Part shown: in pieces, positions 42,322 to 51,214 of the stretch | Layout: each line of letters begins with the position of its first letter | How positions within the stretch are numbered: position 1 is the first letter of the stretch | From: Alkalihalobacterium alkalinitrilicum | GTDB taxonomy: Bacteria > Bacillota > Bacilli > Bacillales > Bacillaceae_F | Assembly: GCF_002019605.1 (NCBI RefSeq) | Contig: NZ_KV917368.1 | Coordinates: forward strand, 4,354,519-4,418,518 | Reading direction: 5' to 3' | DNA length: 64,000 nucleotides | Position numbers and translations under genes: made by a program | The notes under the pieces: model-generated | What the model was told of the DNA's origin: nothing | Seen by the model: only the letters and a program-made list of their open reading frames with translations | Database searches by the model: none

Positions 42322-43572
42322 ATGGGAGATTTATTAAAAAATCGTGCATTTTCCGCAGTTTGGTTAGCTCAAGCATCTTCGGCACTCGGGGGAACATTTG
42401 CTACATTTATTATCTCGTGGCTTGTTTACGAATTATCAGGCTCAAAAATGGCGATGGGAAGTATATGGATTACGTTTATGGTTCCGTCTTTATTGACGAC
42501 GTTGTTAGCAGGACCATACTTAGATCGCTTTGATCGCAAGAAAATTATGATCTTATCAGAATGGGTTCGTGCAGGAGTTTTTTTAGTCCCGCTCATATTA
42601 TATCCACTAGGATTACTTAATGTATGGCATTTGTATGTAGTGGCAGCCATTATGGGAATAGCAGAACCGTTATTTCGCCCAACGAGTATGGCTTATGTTG
42701 CACAAATTTTACCGAAAGATCGCTTGTTAAAAGGAAACTCTTTCTTAGAGGGGACAATGCAGTTAATGATGTTAATTGGACCAGCGCTTGGTGGGTTACT
42801 CATGTCTGTTCTAGGCATTGTACCTGTTTTGGCATTTTTAGTAACCTGTATGGCCGTATCTGGTTTCGTCCTATTATTCATACCTAGTTCGAAAAAGAGA
42901 GTCGCTAGCAAGAAGAAAGAAACGTGGTTTGTTCAATTTAAGGCAGGACTTAAATTTTATCGGTTGTATCCTGTATTGTTCTGGATAGGAATTTTATTAA
43001 TGGTCTCTAATTTTAGTTCGGGTGCAGCGATGCCGATGTTTCTTCCATTTGTCCTTGATCATCTCGGTGGTAATGAGTTTCAGTATGGTTTGTTTATGTC
43101 CGCTTTTCCGTTAGGAATGTTACTAGGTTCTCTTGTGACGGGCACTTTTGAACAACCGAAAAACCTTCGTAGAGTGATGTTAGGTAGTCTATGGATGGGT
43201 GGGGCGTTACTTGCTCTGCTAGGATGGGTACCGACGTATTGGTTGGCACTCATTGTTGTGATGTTCTCTGGTTTTTTCGCGATGGTTTTTACAATTAATA
43301 ACACAACGTTTTACCAAAAACGAGTTCCTGATGAAATTCGTGGCCGCGTGTTTGCGGTACGTACGTTGCTCGCCCAGTCAGGCATGCCATTAGGGGCAGC
43401 ATTCGGTGGTTTTTTTGCAGAAATGTGGAGTCTAACCGCATTGTTTACGCTTCTTGGTATTCTATCAATGATTACGATTACGATTGCTTGGTTCCAGAAA
43501 GTATTCTATCATCTCAATGATGAAGTTGCCGATGATGATCAAGTACCACTTCAAGTGGCCGTTCCTAAATAA
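42322..43572 (+). CDS. MFS transporter, likely exporter
   Basis: A 416-residue major facilitator carrier with twelve membrane segments. It has the MFS motif-A-like loop GPYLDRFDRKKIMILSEWVRAG (about 61-82) and a second-half loop EIRGRVFAVRTL. The DHA3-like layout (AVWLAQASSALGGTFATFIISWLVYE) is found in macrolide and other drug exporters. It is cotranscribed with the ArsR-type regulator; this pairing suggests inducible export of a toxic compound. GGGAAGGCGAAAAG precedes the ATG. Confidence 0.88.
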   Translation: MGDLLKNRAFSAVWLAQASSALGGTFATFIISWLVYELSGSKMAMGSIWITFMVPSLLTTLLAGPYLDRFDRKKIMILSEWVRAGVFLVPLILYPLGLLNVWHLYVVAAIMGIAEPLFRPTSMAYVAQILPKDRLLKGNSFLEGTMQLMMLIGPALGGLLMSVLGIVPVLAFLVTCMAVSGFVLLFIPSSKKRVASKKKETWFVQFKAGLKFYRLYPVLFWIGILLMVSNFSSGAAMPMFLPFVLDHLGGNEFQYGLFMSAFPLGMLLGSLVTGTFEQPKNLRRVMLGSLWMGGALLALLGWVPTYWLALIVVMFSGFFAMVFTINNTTFYQKRVPDEIRGRVFAVRTLLAQSGMPLGAAFGGFFAEMWSLTALFTLLGILSMITITIAWFQKVFYHLNDEVADDDQVPLQVAVPK

Positions 43573-43581
43573 AGTTAGGAA

Positions 43582-43622
43582 GAACCCCTCAGTTGGTGAT
43601 AAGATCCAACTGAGGGGTTTGT
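43582..43622. terminator. Bidirectional terminator MFS / YihY-family
   Basis: AACCCCTCAGTTGG pairs with CCAACTGAGGGGTT around a 9-base loop, between convergent genes. Confidence 0.88.
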
Positions 43623-43625
43623 ATG

Positions 43626-44465
43626 TTATCTCGTTTTTTCATGGGCTTTGATGTTTTGTAAAGTAGCATTGATTTCTCCACCAATGACTAGAATAAGCCC
43701 ACTTAAGAAAAACCAAAACATCAGTATGATCACCCCACCCAAACTACCGTAAGTGGCAGAGTAATTAGCAAAATTCGTAACATATATAGAAAACCCAAGA
43801 GAAATAAGCTGCCATGAAATGGTTGCAAAAATAGCACCGTAAACGACATCCTTAAAAGCAAGTTTTCGATTGGGTGCAATCATATACAGTAACATTAAAA
43901 CGACGGTCATAATGACAATCCCAATGACCCAGCGAAGTCTGTTCCACAAAATAAAGGACTGATATGGGATGTGGAAAATGGCGTCTATTGCTTCGAGTAT
44001 TAACTTCCCGAAGATAGGTAAGATGAGTGTAACAATAAATACAATAACTAAACCGAACATAAGTAGGATCGACAAAAGTCGAACAACAATAAAAGATCGA
44101 GTTTCATCGATATTATGAGCTTTGTTAAGCGCACGGATTAAAGCGTTAATCCCGTTGGAAGCTGACCAGATTGTCGCAATGATCCCGAAAGAGAGCAAGC
44201 CTCCTTTAGGCTCTACTACAAGTGCTAAAATGGTCGTAATAAATAAATCAGCAAGCTCAAATGGCACATAATCTTCAACGAACTCATAAACCTGTGAAAC
44301 ATCAAGAGGTAAATATGGAAGAAGCGCTAAAATAAAAATTAATAACGGAAAAATAGAAAGTAGAAAATAAAAAGCAAGCTGTGCGGCCCAATCTTGAATC
44401 GGGTCTTTTTTAAATTGCTCATATAATTCTGCAAAAAATAAAAGAGGTGGTACGCGATTTGGCAT
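43626..44465 (-). CDS. YihY/BrkB-family inner membrane protein
   Basis: A 279-residue membrane protein with six hydrophobic segments. DWAAQLAFYFLLSIFPLLIFILALLPY is the family start, SASNGINALIRALNKAHNIDETRSFIVVRLLSI the central loop, and YATYGSLGGVI-like SATYGSLGGVIILMFWFFLSGLILVIGGEINA the C-terminal signature. The family was once called ribonuclease BN by mistake; its function is unknown, possibly transport. ATG 44465 follows AAAAGGATGA; earlier in-frame ATG codons overlap or precede that site. Confidence 0.88.
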   Translation of the reverse strand: MPNRVPPLLFFAELYEQFKKDPIQDWAAQLAFYFLLSIFPLLIFILALLPYLPLDVSQVYEFVEDYVPFELADLFITTILALVVEPKGGLLSFGIIATIWSASNGINALIRALNKAHNIDETRSFIVVRLLSILLMFGLVIVFIVTLILPIFGKLILEAIDAIFHIPYQSFILWNRLRWVIGIVIMTVVLMLLYMIAPNRKLAFKDVVYGAIFATISWQLISLGFSIYVTNFANYSATYGSLGGVIILMFWFFLSGLILVIGGEINATLQNIKAHEKTR

Positions 44466-44599
44466 AGCGCTCATCCTTTTCTTTAATAACAAGATCAAGT
44501 AACTTTCATTCTGTAGAAATTCCACAGCATAAGAAGGAATCCTTCCCTTACTATAAATCCCCCAAAACAGAACGAATAAACATTACACGGACTATTATC

Positions 44600-44800
44600 T
44601 CTTAAGCACAGATTAGGCTTTAACACTTCCAGTAAAAGGGAGGATTATCGTCTAAGGCACAGATTAGGTTTAAACACTTCCAATAAAAGGAAATATTGTA
44701 GACTAAAGCACAGATTAGGCTTAAAAGCTACCAATAAAAAGGGGGTAATGACTTCTAAAAAGTAGTTTGGGAACAGATATTGTCAGTAAAAGGAGGATAC
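44600..44800. repeat. 51-bp tandem repeat, three units plus a decayed fourth
   Basis: GCACAGATTAGG recurs at 44606, 44657 and 44708 (51-base steps), each followed by TTTAAACACTTCCAATAAAA-like sequence and a G-rich piece. GAACAGATATTG...AGTAAAAGGAGGA at 44771 is a degenerate fourth unit. It lies upstream of the YihY-family gene. Confidence 0.88.
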
Positions 44801-44840
44801 CCCTATTAAAATTCCAGTTTGAATCTTCAGACTCGTTATA

Positions 44841-44882
44841 AAAAAAATCGCTAAGGCCAATTCACTCCCTAGCGATTTTTTT
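44841..44882 (-). terminator. Terminator of the second MFS gene
   Basis: AAAAATCGCTA(AG) pairs with (CC)TAGCGATTTTT; on the minus strand it lies just past the gene's stop. Confidence 0.85.
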
Positions 44883-44891
44883 CTGTTAATT

Positions 44892-46115
44892 TTAAGCTGA
44901 CAAATGGGTTTCTTTATCTTCTTTCCTTTTCCCTTCACGTGCAACAGCTATCCATAAAAAGACGCCACTAAGAACGAGTAGGAAGCCAGAAATATAAAAA
45001 ACCATTGCGATCCCAAAAGATGCAGCGACTACGCCACCCATCACGGGTCCAACGACATTCCCTAAAAATCGAAAACTGACATTATACCCTAATACTTCAC
45101 CTTGTACAGATAGTGGTGCAAGGTGTCTAATATAAGCTGTCATGCAAGGAAGCAAGCCGCCTATTTGCAGTCCGAATAAAAAGCGTAAAATTATTAATTG
45201 CCAAAGCTCTGTGACAAGTGCTTGAGGAATAAAAAATAAAGCCGATAAAAACAATAAAATAATAAGGATTTTTCCGTGTCCAAGTCGATCTCCTAAATCG
45301 CCCCATTTTCGAGTAGCTAGAAGATTTCCTAATCCTGTTACAGAAAAAGCGAAACCAGCAAGAAATGCAAGATTTTCGGTTCGCGTTAACTCGTGTACGT
45401 AAAGAGCTAATAAGGGTTGAATACTAAAGTTAGCCGCTTGTATAACGAGAGAAATCATCATGACCGACATTAGTATTGGACTTTTAATAATATGCATCAC
45501 AACTTCTTTTCTCGTATAGACTTTCTTTTCAGCATTCGTTTCTTTAAATACAACTTCTTTAATACCGAAGGCAACGAGAATAGAAGCAAAAATAATCACG
45601 ACACCTGTAATTGTAAAAGTGTATTGAAACCCAACCGTATCCGCTAATACTCCACCTAATAGAGGTCCACATAATCCACCACTAACCGTTCCAGTTTGAA
45701 GCGTTCCAAGCGTTCGGCCTGCTGTTTCTTTTTTACATTGGGCTGAAATTAAAGCAGCAGAGGTTGGGATAAAGCCAGTGACAAACCCCATAAATGCTCT
45801 AAGTATGAATAGTTCAGTTACCGAGGATACAAACCCCATTAATAGGACGCTAATCCCAATTCCTGCCGAAGTAAAAACTAATATCTTTTTACGACCGTAT
45901 TTATCGCCAAATCTACCCCAGATCGGTGAAACCAAAAAGGCAACGAGAAACGTTAAACCAAACACGTAACCTGCCCATTGCTGAACGTAAGCTTCTGAAA
46001 AATCTCCTAACGTCTTAATGTACAATGACAAAAATGGTAACACCATCGTAGCACTAGCAGCAACTAGAAAGTTCGCAAACCACATAATGACAATATTCTT
46101 TTTTTCTATCGTCAA
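44892..46115 (-). CDS. MFS multidrug-type transporter (DHA1)
   Basis: A 407-residue MFS carrier with twelve membrane segments. Motif A is GRFGDKYGRKKIL (about 67-79), the antiporter motif C region is GTVSGGLCGPLLGGVLAD (about 142-159), and the second half repeats KWGDLGDRLGHGKIL and LGNVVGPVMGGVVA. This is the TetA/MdtG type of proton-driven drug exporter. TTG 46115 follows GAAGGTG; a GTG three codons earlier overlaps that site. Substrate unknown. Divergent from a PH-domain gene. Confidence 0.87.
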   Translation of the reverse strand: MTIEKKNIVIMWFANFLVAASATMVLPFLSLYIKTLGDFSEAYVQQWAGYVFGLTFLVAFLVSPIWGRFGDKYGRKKILVFTSAGIGISVLLMGFVSSVTELFILRAFMGFVTGFIPTSAALISAQCKKETAGRTLGTLQTGTVSGGLCGPLLGGVLADTVGFQYTFTITGVVIIFASILVAFGIKEVVFKETNAEKKVYTRKEVVMHIIKSPILMSVMMISLVIQAANFSIQPLLALYVHELTRTENLAFLAGFAFSVTGLGNLLATRKWGDLGDRLGHGKILIILLFLSALFFIPQALVTELWQLIILRFLFGLQIGGLLPCMTAYIRHLAPLSVQGEVLGYNVSFRFLGNVVGPVMGGVVAASFGIAMVFYISGFLLVLSGVFLWIAVAREGKRKEDKETHLSA

Positions 46116-46196
46116 GGTACACACCTTCTTGTTGAAATTTATTTCGTTACTCTAAATATTATAAAGGAATTGACAGAAATATGAAAGGGAAATGTG

Positions 46197-46225
46197 TTGG
46201 GCTCTTTTGAAATTCGTACTATAAT
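46197..46225 (+). promoter_or_regulatory. SigA-like promoter of the PH-domain gene
   Basis: TTGGGC (46197-46202), 17 bases, TATAAT (46220-46225). Confidence 0.5.
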
Positions 46226-46256
46226 AAGGATAATGGACTGTTGGAGGGGAAGTAAA

Positions 46257-46694
46257 TTGGAGAAAAAGTACCAAACAAAAGAAGGAAAAACGATCTGGGT
46301 TATCTTGATTTTTTTAACGGTCATAAACTTATTTATGTTTAACGAACGAGTTCTATTTTTGCCTTATATTGCTTTCGTTATTTTTGTGTGTGCAATGTTT
46401 TTATCGTATGAATTTAAAATAAATGAGAAGACATTATCCTACCAAATTAATTTATTTGGTTTAGCTCTCATCAAGAAAGAAGCAAGTGCAAGTGAAATTA
46501 AAGAGATGTACTTCGTTAGATTAAGAGATGTTCCGACCGTATTGATTAAACCACATAAAGGCATGCGCTGGAAATTAACTAAATTTACACCAAGTACGTA
46601 CGATCAAGATTTATATGATTTTGCAACCGAACATCATATTAAATGCACTAAATTAAATGGCTATGAACCAGGAATGACTGAACAGTCGAGATAA
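46257..46694 (+). CDS. Two-TM protein with PH-like domain (EbsA type)
   Basis: A 145-residue protein with two membrane segments (IWVILIFLTVINLFMF, FLPYIAFVIFVCAMFLSY), then a strand-rich bacterial PH-like domain: FKINEKTLSYQINLFGLALIKKEASASEIKEMYFVR and a C-terminal helix YDQDLYDFATEHH. Similar small proteins are labelled EbsA family. Function unknown. TTG 46257 after TGGAGGGG is preferred to an upstream ATG without a site. Confidence 0.7.
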   Translation: MEKKYQTKEGKTIWVILIFLTVINLFMFNERVLFLPYIAFVIFVCAMFLSYEFKINEKTLSYQINLFGLALIKKEASASEIKEMYFVRLRDVPTVLIKPHKGMRWKLTKFTPSTYDQDLYDFATEHHIKCTKLNGYEPGMTEQSR

Positions 46695-46874
46695 AAAACT
46701 AACTGCAGGTCCACTAGAAGTCGAGCTTAATTCTTTCATTTTAACTGTAGCATTGAGATACTGAAATAAGACATTTGTTTGAATTCTGTGTAATTTTCAG
46801 AATTTATTAGACAAAAGCTTGTCTTTTCACGTATACTTGTTGGAAAATGAAATTTTGTATAGGAGTGAGCATCT

Positions 46875-47345
46875 ATGCCATCAGTAGAAAGTTTTGAACT
46901 TGACCATACCATTGTAAAAGCTCCATTTGTCCGTCATTGTGGAACACATAAGATTGGAACTGACGGGGTTGTGAATAAATTTGATATTCGTTTTTGTCAG
47001 CCGAATAAACAGGCAATGAGACCTGAAGCTATTCATACATTAGAACATTTACTCGCTTTAAATATTCGTCGCTTTGCGGAGGACCAAGATCATTACGACA
47101 TCATTGATCTTTCACCAATGGGATGTCAAACAGGGTTTTATTTAATTGTTAGTGGAGAACCAACAATTGAAGATATGATCGATGTTCTTGATAAAACGAT
47201 GAATTATTCAGTCGAACTAAAAGAAGTTCCAGCAGCGAATGAAAAACAATGCGGACAAGCGAAGCTCCACGATCTTGAAGGAGCAAAAAAGTTGATGAAC
47301 CACTGGCTCTCTCATGATAAGGACTTTTTAAAAGAAGTATTCTAG
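46875..47345 (+). CDS. luxS: S-ribosylhomocysteine lyase
   Basis: A 156-residue Fe2+ enzyme that cleaves S-ribosylhomocysteine to homocysteine and DPD, the precursor of autoinducer-2, in the activated methyl cycle. Metal ligands H54 and H58 (HTLEH) and C126 (QCGQAKLHD) and the catalytic C84 (MGCQTGFY) are all present at standard positions. ATAGGAGTGAG precedes the ATG. No S-box stands upstream; a short inverted repeat AGACAA/TTGTCT lies at about 46808. Its homocysteine product links it with metNIQ in methionine balance. Confidence 0.97.
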   Translation: MPSVESFELDHTIVKAPFVRHCGTHKIGTDGVVNKFDIRFCQPNKQAMRPEAIHTLEHLLALNIRRFAEDQDHYDIIDLSPMGCQTGFYLIVSGEPTIEDMIDVLDKTMNYSVELKEVPAANEKQCGQAKLHDLEGAKKLMNHWLSHDKDFLKEVF

Positions 47346-47383
47346 ACGATACAAAATGAAAGAGTAATAAGTTCCAATCACAA

Positions 47384-47428
47384 GCAAAAACGCATGGATT
47401 TTCAGAGCGGATATCCATGCGTTTTTTT
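47384..47428. terminator. Terminator of luxS
   Basis: AAAAACGCATGGAT pairs with ATCCATGCGTTTTTTT around a 13-base loop. Confidence 0.88.
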
Positions 47429-47558
47429 GTACATTATGAGACGGACTGCAATTCTTTTATTTCACTAAAAAAGTGGATTCAAAGGGAGGGCTGACTAGGG
47501 ATCTTTTATTGTGGTATAGGAGAGGTGTTTTTTAATCAATTCAATGGCAACCTACCAC

Positions 47559-48188
47559 TTAAAGTGGTTTGGGCTCACTTTCATTCGCTTTAGTAATTAT
47601 TTCTTCGATATCTAAAGTAATTGAAGGTAGAGTGGATGCTTTTAGTACTGTCTTCATAAGGTGGAGTGCTTCTTCGTTAACCATTGGGTCATTTGAGGCG
47701 ACACAGTCTGAAGGCACGTATAATACAAAATCCCGCATATATGCATCATTGGCTGTAAATTGTACACACATATTTCCAGCAACACCCGTAATCATTAGGG
47801 TGTTTACTTTTAGGTACTGCAATAATAAATCTAGTGGCGTAGAGTAAAAACCAGAAAACTTAGGTTTCAAGACGAAATAATCGTCATCGTCTGGTAATAA
47901 AAGCTCCGTTATCTCTTTGCCAAGAACGCCATCATGTAAACAATGGTCGATAAGATGGCGAAAATCAGATTGCCACTTACCATAATTATCGTTTACATAA
48001 ATAATGGGGACCTTTTGCTTTTTAGCAGCAGCTTTTAATTTAGCAATTTTTTTAGCGGCTGGTAAGGCGTGCGCAAACAGTTTTTTCCCGTCATCAAATT
48101 CAAAGTCATTAATCATATCAATAATGAGTAGGGCAACACTTTTATTATCGGGAACAAATTCGTGTAAGTCTTCATTTATAATCGGCAT
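47559..48188 (-). CDS. Isochorismatase-family cysteine hydrolase
   Basis: A 209-residue alpha/beta cysteine hydrolase. The catalytic triad is D24 (LIIDMINDF), K110 (LKPKFSGF) and C141 (GVAGNMCVQFTA), with the cis-peptide region VAGN before the Cys. Members hydrolyse amides or enol ethers such as nicotinamide, N-carbamoylsarcosine or isochorismate; the substrate is not shown by the sequence. TTAAGGAGG precedes the ATG. Monocistronic, convergent with luxS. Confidence 0.87.
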   Translation of the reverse strand: MPIINEDLHEFVPDNKSVALLIIDMINDFEFDDGKKLFAHALPAAKKIAKLKAAAKKQKVPIIYVNDNYGKWQSDFRHLIDHCLHDGVLGKEITELLLPDDDDYFVLKPKFSGFYSTPLDLLLQYLKVNTLMITGVAGNMCVQFTANDAYMRDFVLYVPSDCVASNDPMVNEEALHLMKTVLKASTLPSITLDIEEIITKANESEPKPL

Positions 48189-48373
48189 AAAAAAACCTCC
48201 TTAAAAACAAGTCATGTCTTGCATGATTTTAACATATTGAAGAAACGTGTAAAAATTAGAAAAAATTTGGTCTGAAATTTTAAAAGAGCAAGACCATTTC
48301 ATTAGACTAATATGATATTATTAACGAAATAAAAGTACACATGTAGCTATTAGACAGGAAGGGGAGTATTGGA

Positions 48374-48868
48374 GTGAATAGTAAAGAAATAGAAGTTCTT
48401 CAAATTATTGAAGAAAACGGACGCGTTAGTTTAAATACTCTAGCGAAAATGGTGGAGTTAAGTGAAGAACAAGTTGAGGGGATTTTGAAAAAGTTAGAGA
48501 AAGAGAAGGTCATTTTAAGTTATTCTGCAGTCATTGACTGGAGTAAAGTATATGACCAGGAAAATGTAACAGCGATGATTGACGTCAAAGTCACACCACA
48601 ACGCGGGGTTGGTTTTGATGATATTGCCAAACGAATTTATCGTTTCCCTGAAGTGAAGGCTCTTTATTTAATGTCTGGAGCATATGATTTATCGGTCGTT
48701 ATTGAAGGAAAAAGCATGTCGCAAATTGCACGCTTCGTATCAGATAAATTATCGACGCTCGATTCTGTTATTTCGACGACAACTCATTTTCAATTAAAAA
48801 AATATAAGCATGATGGGGTTGTGTTCGAAGATGGAGAAGAAGACCGTAGAATCGTGGTGACTCCGTAA
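48374..48868 (+). CDS. yugG: Lrp/AsnC-family regulator YugG
   Basis: A 164-residue Lrp/AsnC protein with an N-terminal HTH (EIEVLQIIEENGRVSLNTLAKMVELSEEQVEGILKKLE) and a C-terminal RAM ligand domain (about 65-150, ending TTTHFQLKKYK). Such proteins sense amino acids as octamers. GTG start after AGGAAGGGGAG. Its stop overlaps the start of the aminotransferase gene (TAATG), so it likely controls that gene and itself. Confidence 0.92.
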   Translation: MNSKEIEVLQIIEENGRVSLNTLAKMVELSEEQVEGILKKLEKEKVILSYSAVIDWSKVYDQENVTAMIDVKVTPQRGVGFDDIAKRIYRFPEVKALYLMSGAYDLSVVIEGKSMSQIARFVSDKLSTLDSVISTTTHFQLKKYKHDGVVFEDGEEDRRIVVTP

Positions 48869-50049
48869 TGGTCCAATCAACTAAAGTAAACCGTCGTTTG
48901 TCTAAATCTGTTCAATCCATTCAACCATCAGGAATTCGCCGTTTCTTTGATTTGGCGTCGACAATGGATAATATTATTTCTCTCGGGGTCGGTGAACCTG
49001 ATTTTGTTACCCCTTGGAATGTACGAGAAGCTGCGTTTTCTTCGTTAGAAAGAGGATTTACAGCGTATACAGCCAATGCAGGCCTCCTTGAATTAAGAGA
49101 AGAGATATCGAAATATATGAGTCAGCAATTTGCCCTGCCTTATAGTCCAGATAGTGAAGTTCTCGTAACGGTTGGTGCAAGTGAGGCGATTGATCTTGCC
49201 ATTCGTGCCCTCGTCGACCCAGGTGATGAAGTAATAGTCGTTGAGCCGACTTTTGTATCGTATGCTCCAATTGTTTCTCTCGCTGGAGGCGTTCCAGTGT
49301 CAGTAGGTACAAAGAAAGAAGATGAGTTCAAAGTAACACCTGCTCAATTAGAAGCAGCGATTACACCAAAGACAAAGTTAGTTATGATTTGTTTCCCTAA
49401 TAATCCAACAGGGGCTGTAATGACAAAGGAAGAGCTAGAACTCATTTCTCATGTTATTAAGAAGCATGACTTACTTGTGTTATCTGATGAAATTTATGCG
49501 GAGCTTTCTTATGAAACGAGTCATTATTCCATCGCTCGTTTACCAGATATGCGTGATCGTACCGTTGTCATTTCTGGTTTTTCAAAAGCATTTGCCATGA
49601 CTGGGTGGCGTCTAGGTTTCACCCTTGCTCCAGAAGACATTACAGCAGCGATGTTAAAAATTCACCAGTATACGATGATGTGTGCATCTACACCTGCTCA
49701 GTATGGGGCGCTCGAAGCACTACAAAATGGCTTAGCCGATGTGAAAAAAATGGTTCAAAGCTACAATCAGCGTCGTAACTTTATTGTTAAATCATATGCT
49801 GAAATTGGCTTACCTTGTCATACGCCTGGTGGTGCATTTTATGCGTTTCCATCCATTAAAAATACGGGATATGACTCTGGGGAATTTGCAGAAAAACTAC
49901 TTCTCGAAGAGCGGGTTGCGGTTGTACCTGGAGATGTTTTTGGTGAAGGTGGAGAAGGTCATATTCGCTGTTCGTATGCAACATCGATGGAAAATCTTGA
50001 AGAATCAGTTCGCCGTATCGGAAGATTTTTAGAAAAGCATACACGCTAA
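48868..50049 (+). CDS. yugH: PLP aminotransferase YugH (class I/II)
   Basis: A 393-residue fold-type I aminotransferase. The PLP lysine is in SGFSKAFAMTGWRLGF (about 240-255); NNPTGAVMTKEEL and DEIYAELSYE hold cofactor-contact residues, and the N-terminal ISLGVGEPDFVTPWNVREAA is the substrate loop of aspartate/aromatic-type enzymes. Substrate is uncertain (aspartate, alanine or aromatic amino acids). It overlaps yugG by one base; this pair is conserved with B. subtilis. A hairpin terminator follows. Confidence 0.92.
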   Translation: MVQSTKVNRRLSKSVQSIQPSGIRRFFDLASTMDNIISLGVGEPDFVTPWNVREAAFSSLERGFTAYTANAGLLELREEISKYMSQQFALPYSPDSEVLVTVGASEAIDLAIRALVDPGDEVIVVEPTFVSYAPIVSLAGGVPVSVGTKKEDEFKVTPAQLEAAITPKTKLVMICFPNNPTGAVMTKEELELISHVIKKHDLLVLSDEIYAELSYETSHYSIARLPDMRDRTVVISGFSKAFAMTGWRLGFTLAPEDITAAMLKIHQYTMMCASTPAQYGALEALQNGLADVKKMVQSYNQRRNFIVKSYAEIGLPCHTPGGAFYAFPSIKNTGYDSGEFAEKLLLEERVAVVPGDVFGEGGEGHIRCSYATSMENLEESVRRIGRFLEKHTR

Positions 50050-50152
50050 AATTTATGAAATTAAAGAGGTTTCCTGTTTAGCTTCATAAAGATGACTAAG
50101 CTAGTGTAGAAAAGGATCCTGTTTCTTATCGTAAATTAAAATATAATATTTT

Positions 50153-50196
50153 AAATGGCTATCAAATTGAAGGTTAATTTGATAGCCATTTTTTGT
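50153..50196 (+). terminator. Terminator of yugGH
   Basis: AATGGCTATCAAATT pairs with AATTTGATAGCCATT with a short loop, then TTTTT. Confidence 0.88.
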
Positions 50197-50289
50197 TAGT
50201 ACTTCATATTGGTAGGAGTTTTTTTTTTGTTAGAAGGACGATAATTTCGTTATTTTTATCTAAACTAAGAAATGGCACGCAATAATTTA

Positions 50290-50325
50290 ACAAAAAAAAG
50301 ACAAAGCGGTTACGCCTTGTCTTAA
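50290..50325 (-). terminator. Orphan minus-strand terminator
   Basis: On the minus strand AAGACAAGGCG/CGCTTTGTCTT with eight T after it. No gene on that strand lies upstream, since thiM is on the plus strand. The rest of 50197-50412 shows no TPP riboswitch or gene. Confidence 0.6.
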
Positions 50326-50412
50326 AAGGGGGAATACTATATGGTAGTAAACAGTTATTCCCTTTCTTGCAAAGGTTTATACTAGTGAATAAAATAAATT
50401 GAGGTGTAATTG

Positions 50413-51204
50413 ATGAATACATTTGAAAAAATAAAAATAGAGCAACCGCTCATCCATTGCATGACGAATGTGGTTGTGACTAATTTTACTGCTAATGGGT
50501 TACTTGCGATTGGGGCATCACCCGTAATGGCTTATGCAAAAGAAGAAGTAGCTGACTTGGCTAAAATCGCTGGAGCATTATTACTAAACATTGGGACCCT
50601 CAACCAAGAACAAGTGGAAGCGATGATTATGGCAGGAAAAGCAGCTAATGAAGCTGGCGTCCCTGTGATCCTTGATCCAGTAGGAGCTGGGGCAACGTCT
50701 TATCGAACAGAAACGACGATGCGTATTCTAAATGAAGTTAATGTCACGGTTCTTCGAGGAAACGGTGGAGAAATTGCGGCATTACTCGGCGAAAGTGGTA
50801 TCATAAAGGGTGTTGATGGTTCAACCTCGTTACCGAAGGACATGTTGGCAAAAAAAGCGAGTCGATTATTTCAGACAATAACAGTCATTACTGGTGAAGT
50901 CGATGTAGTAACAGATGGATCGCAAACATATGAAATTTCAAATGGACATTTCTGGATGACGAAAGTCGTAGGGACAGGCTGCTTACTAGGTGCTGTATTA
51001 GGTGCATTTCTTGCGATGAAACCAGACGAACCAATTGAAGCGTTAGCGGAAGGGTTAGCTTTTTATGGAATCGCAGGAGAGATCGCATACGAATACTCAC
51101 AAAAACAGGGAATTGCTACATACCAGGAATCATTTTTAAATGTATTACATCAAATGACTGTCGAACAATATGAACAATACAAAAAGCTTGCAATTATAGA
51201 ATAG
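50413..51204 (+). CDS. thiM: Hydroxyethylthiazole kinase
   Basis: A 263-residue ribokinase-fold enzyme that phosphorylates 4-methyl-5-(2-hydroxyethyl)thiazole for thiamine salvage. PLIHCMTNVVVTNFTANGLLAIGASPVMAYAKEE is the substrate-site signature; PVILDPVGAGATSYRTETTMRIL, LRGNGGEIAALLGE and VVGTGCLLGAVLGAFLA follow, the last with the catalytic Cys. GAGGTG precedes ATG 50413. No thiE or thiD and no TPP riboswitch are near, which is unusual for a salvage gene. Followed by a DEAD-box gene after 10 bases. Confidence 0.94.
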   Translation: MNTFEKIKIEQPLIHCMTNVVVTNFTANGLLAIGASPVMAYAKEEVADLAKIAGALLLNIGTLNQEQVEAMIMAGKAANEAGVPVILDPVGAGATSYRTETTMRILNEVNVTVLRGNGGEIAALLGESGIIKGVDGSTSLPKDMLAKKASRLFQTITVITGEVDVVTDGSQTYEISNGHFWMTKVVGTGCLLGAVLGAFLAMKPDEPIEALAEGLAFYGIAGEIAYEYSQKQGIATYQESFLNVLHQMTVEQYEQYKKLAIIE

Positions 51205-51214
51205 AGGGATAATG

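Noticed and set aside
50200-50412. TPP riboswitch before thiM
   Set aside because: The conserved CTGAGA and ACCTGAT elements are absent; only a minus-strand terminator-like hairpin is found.
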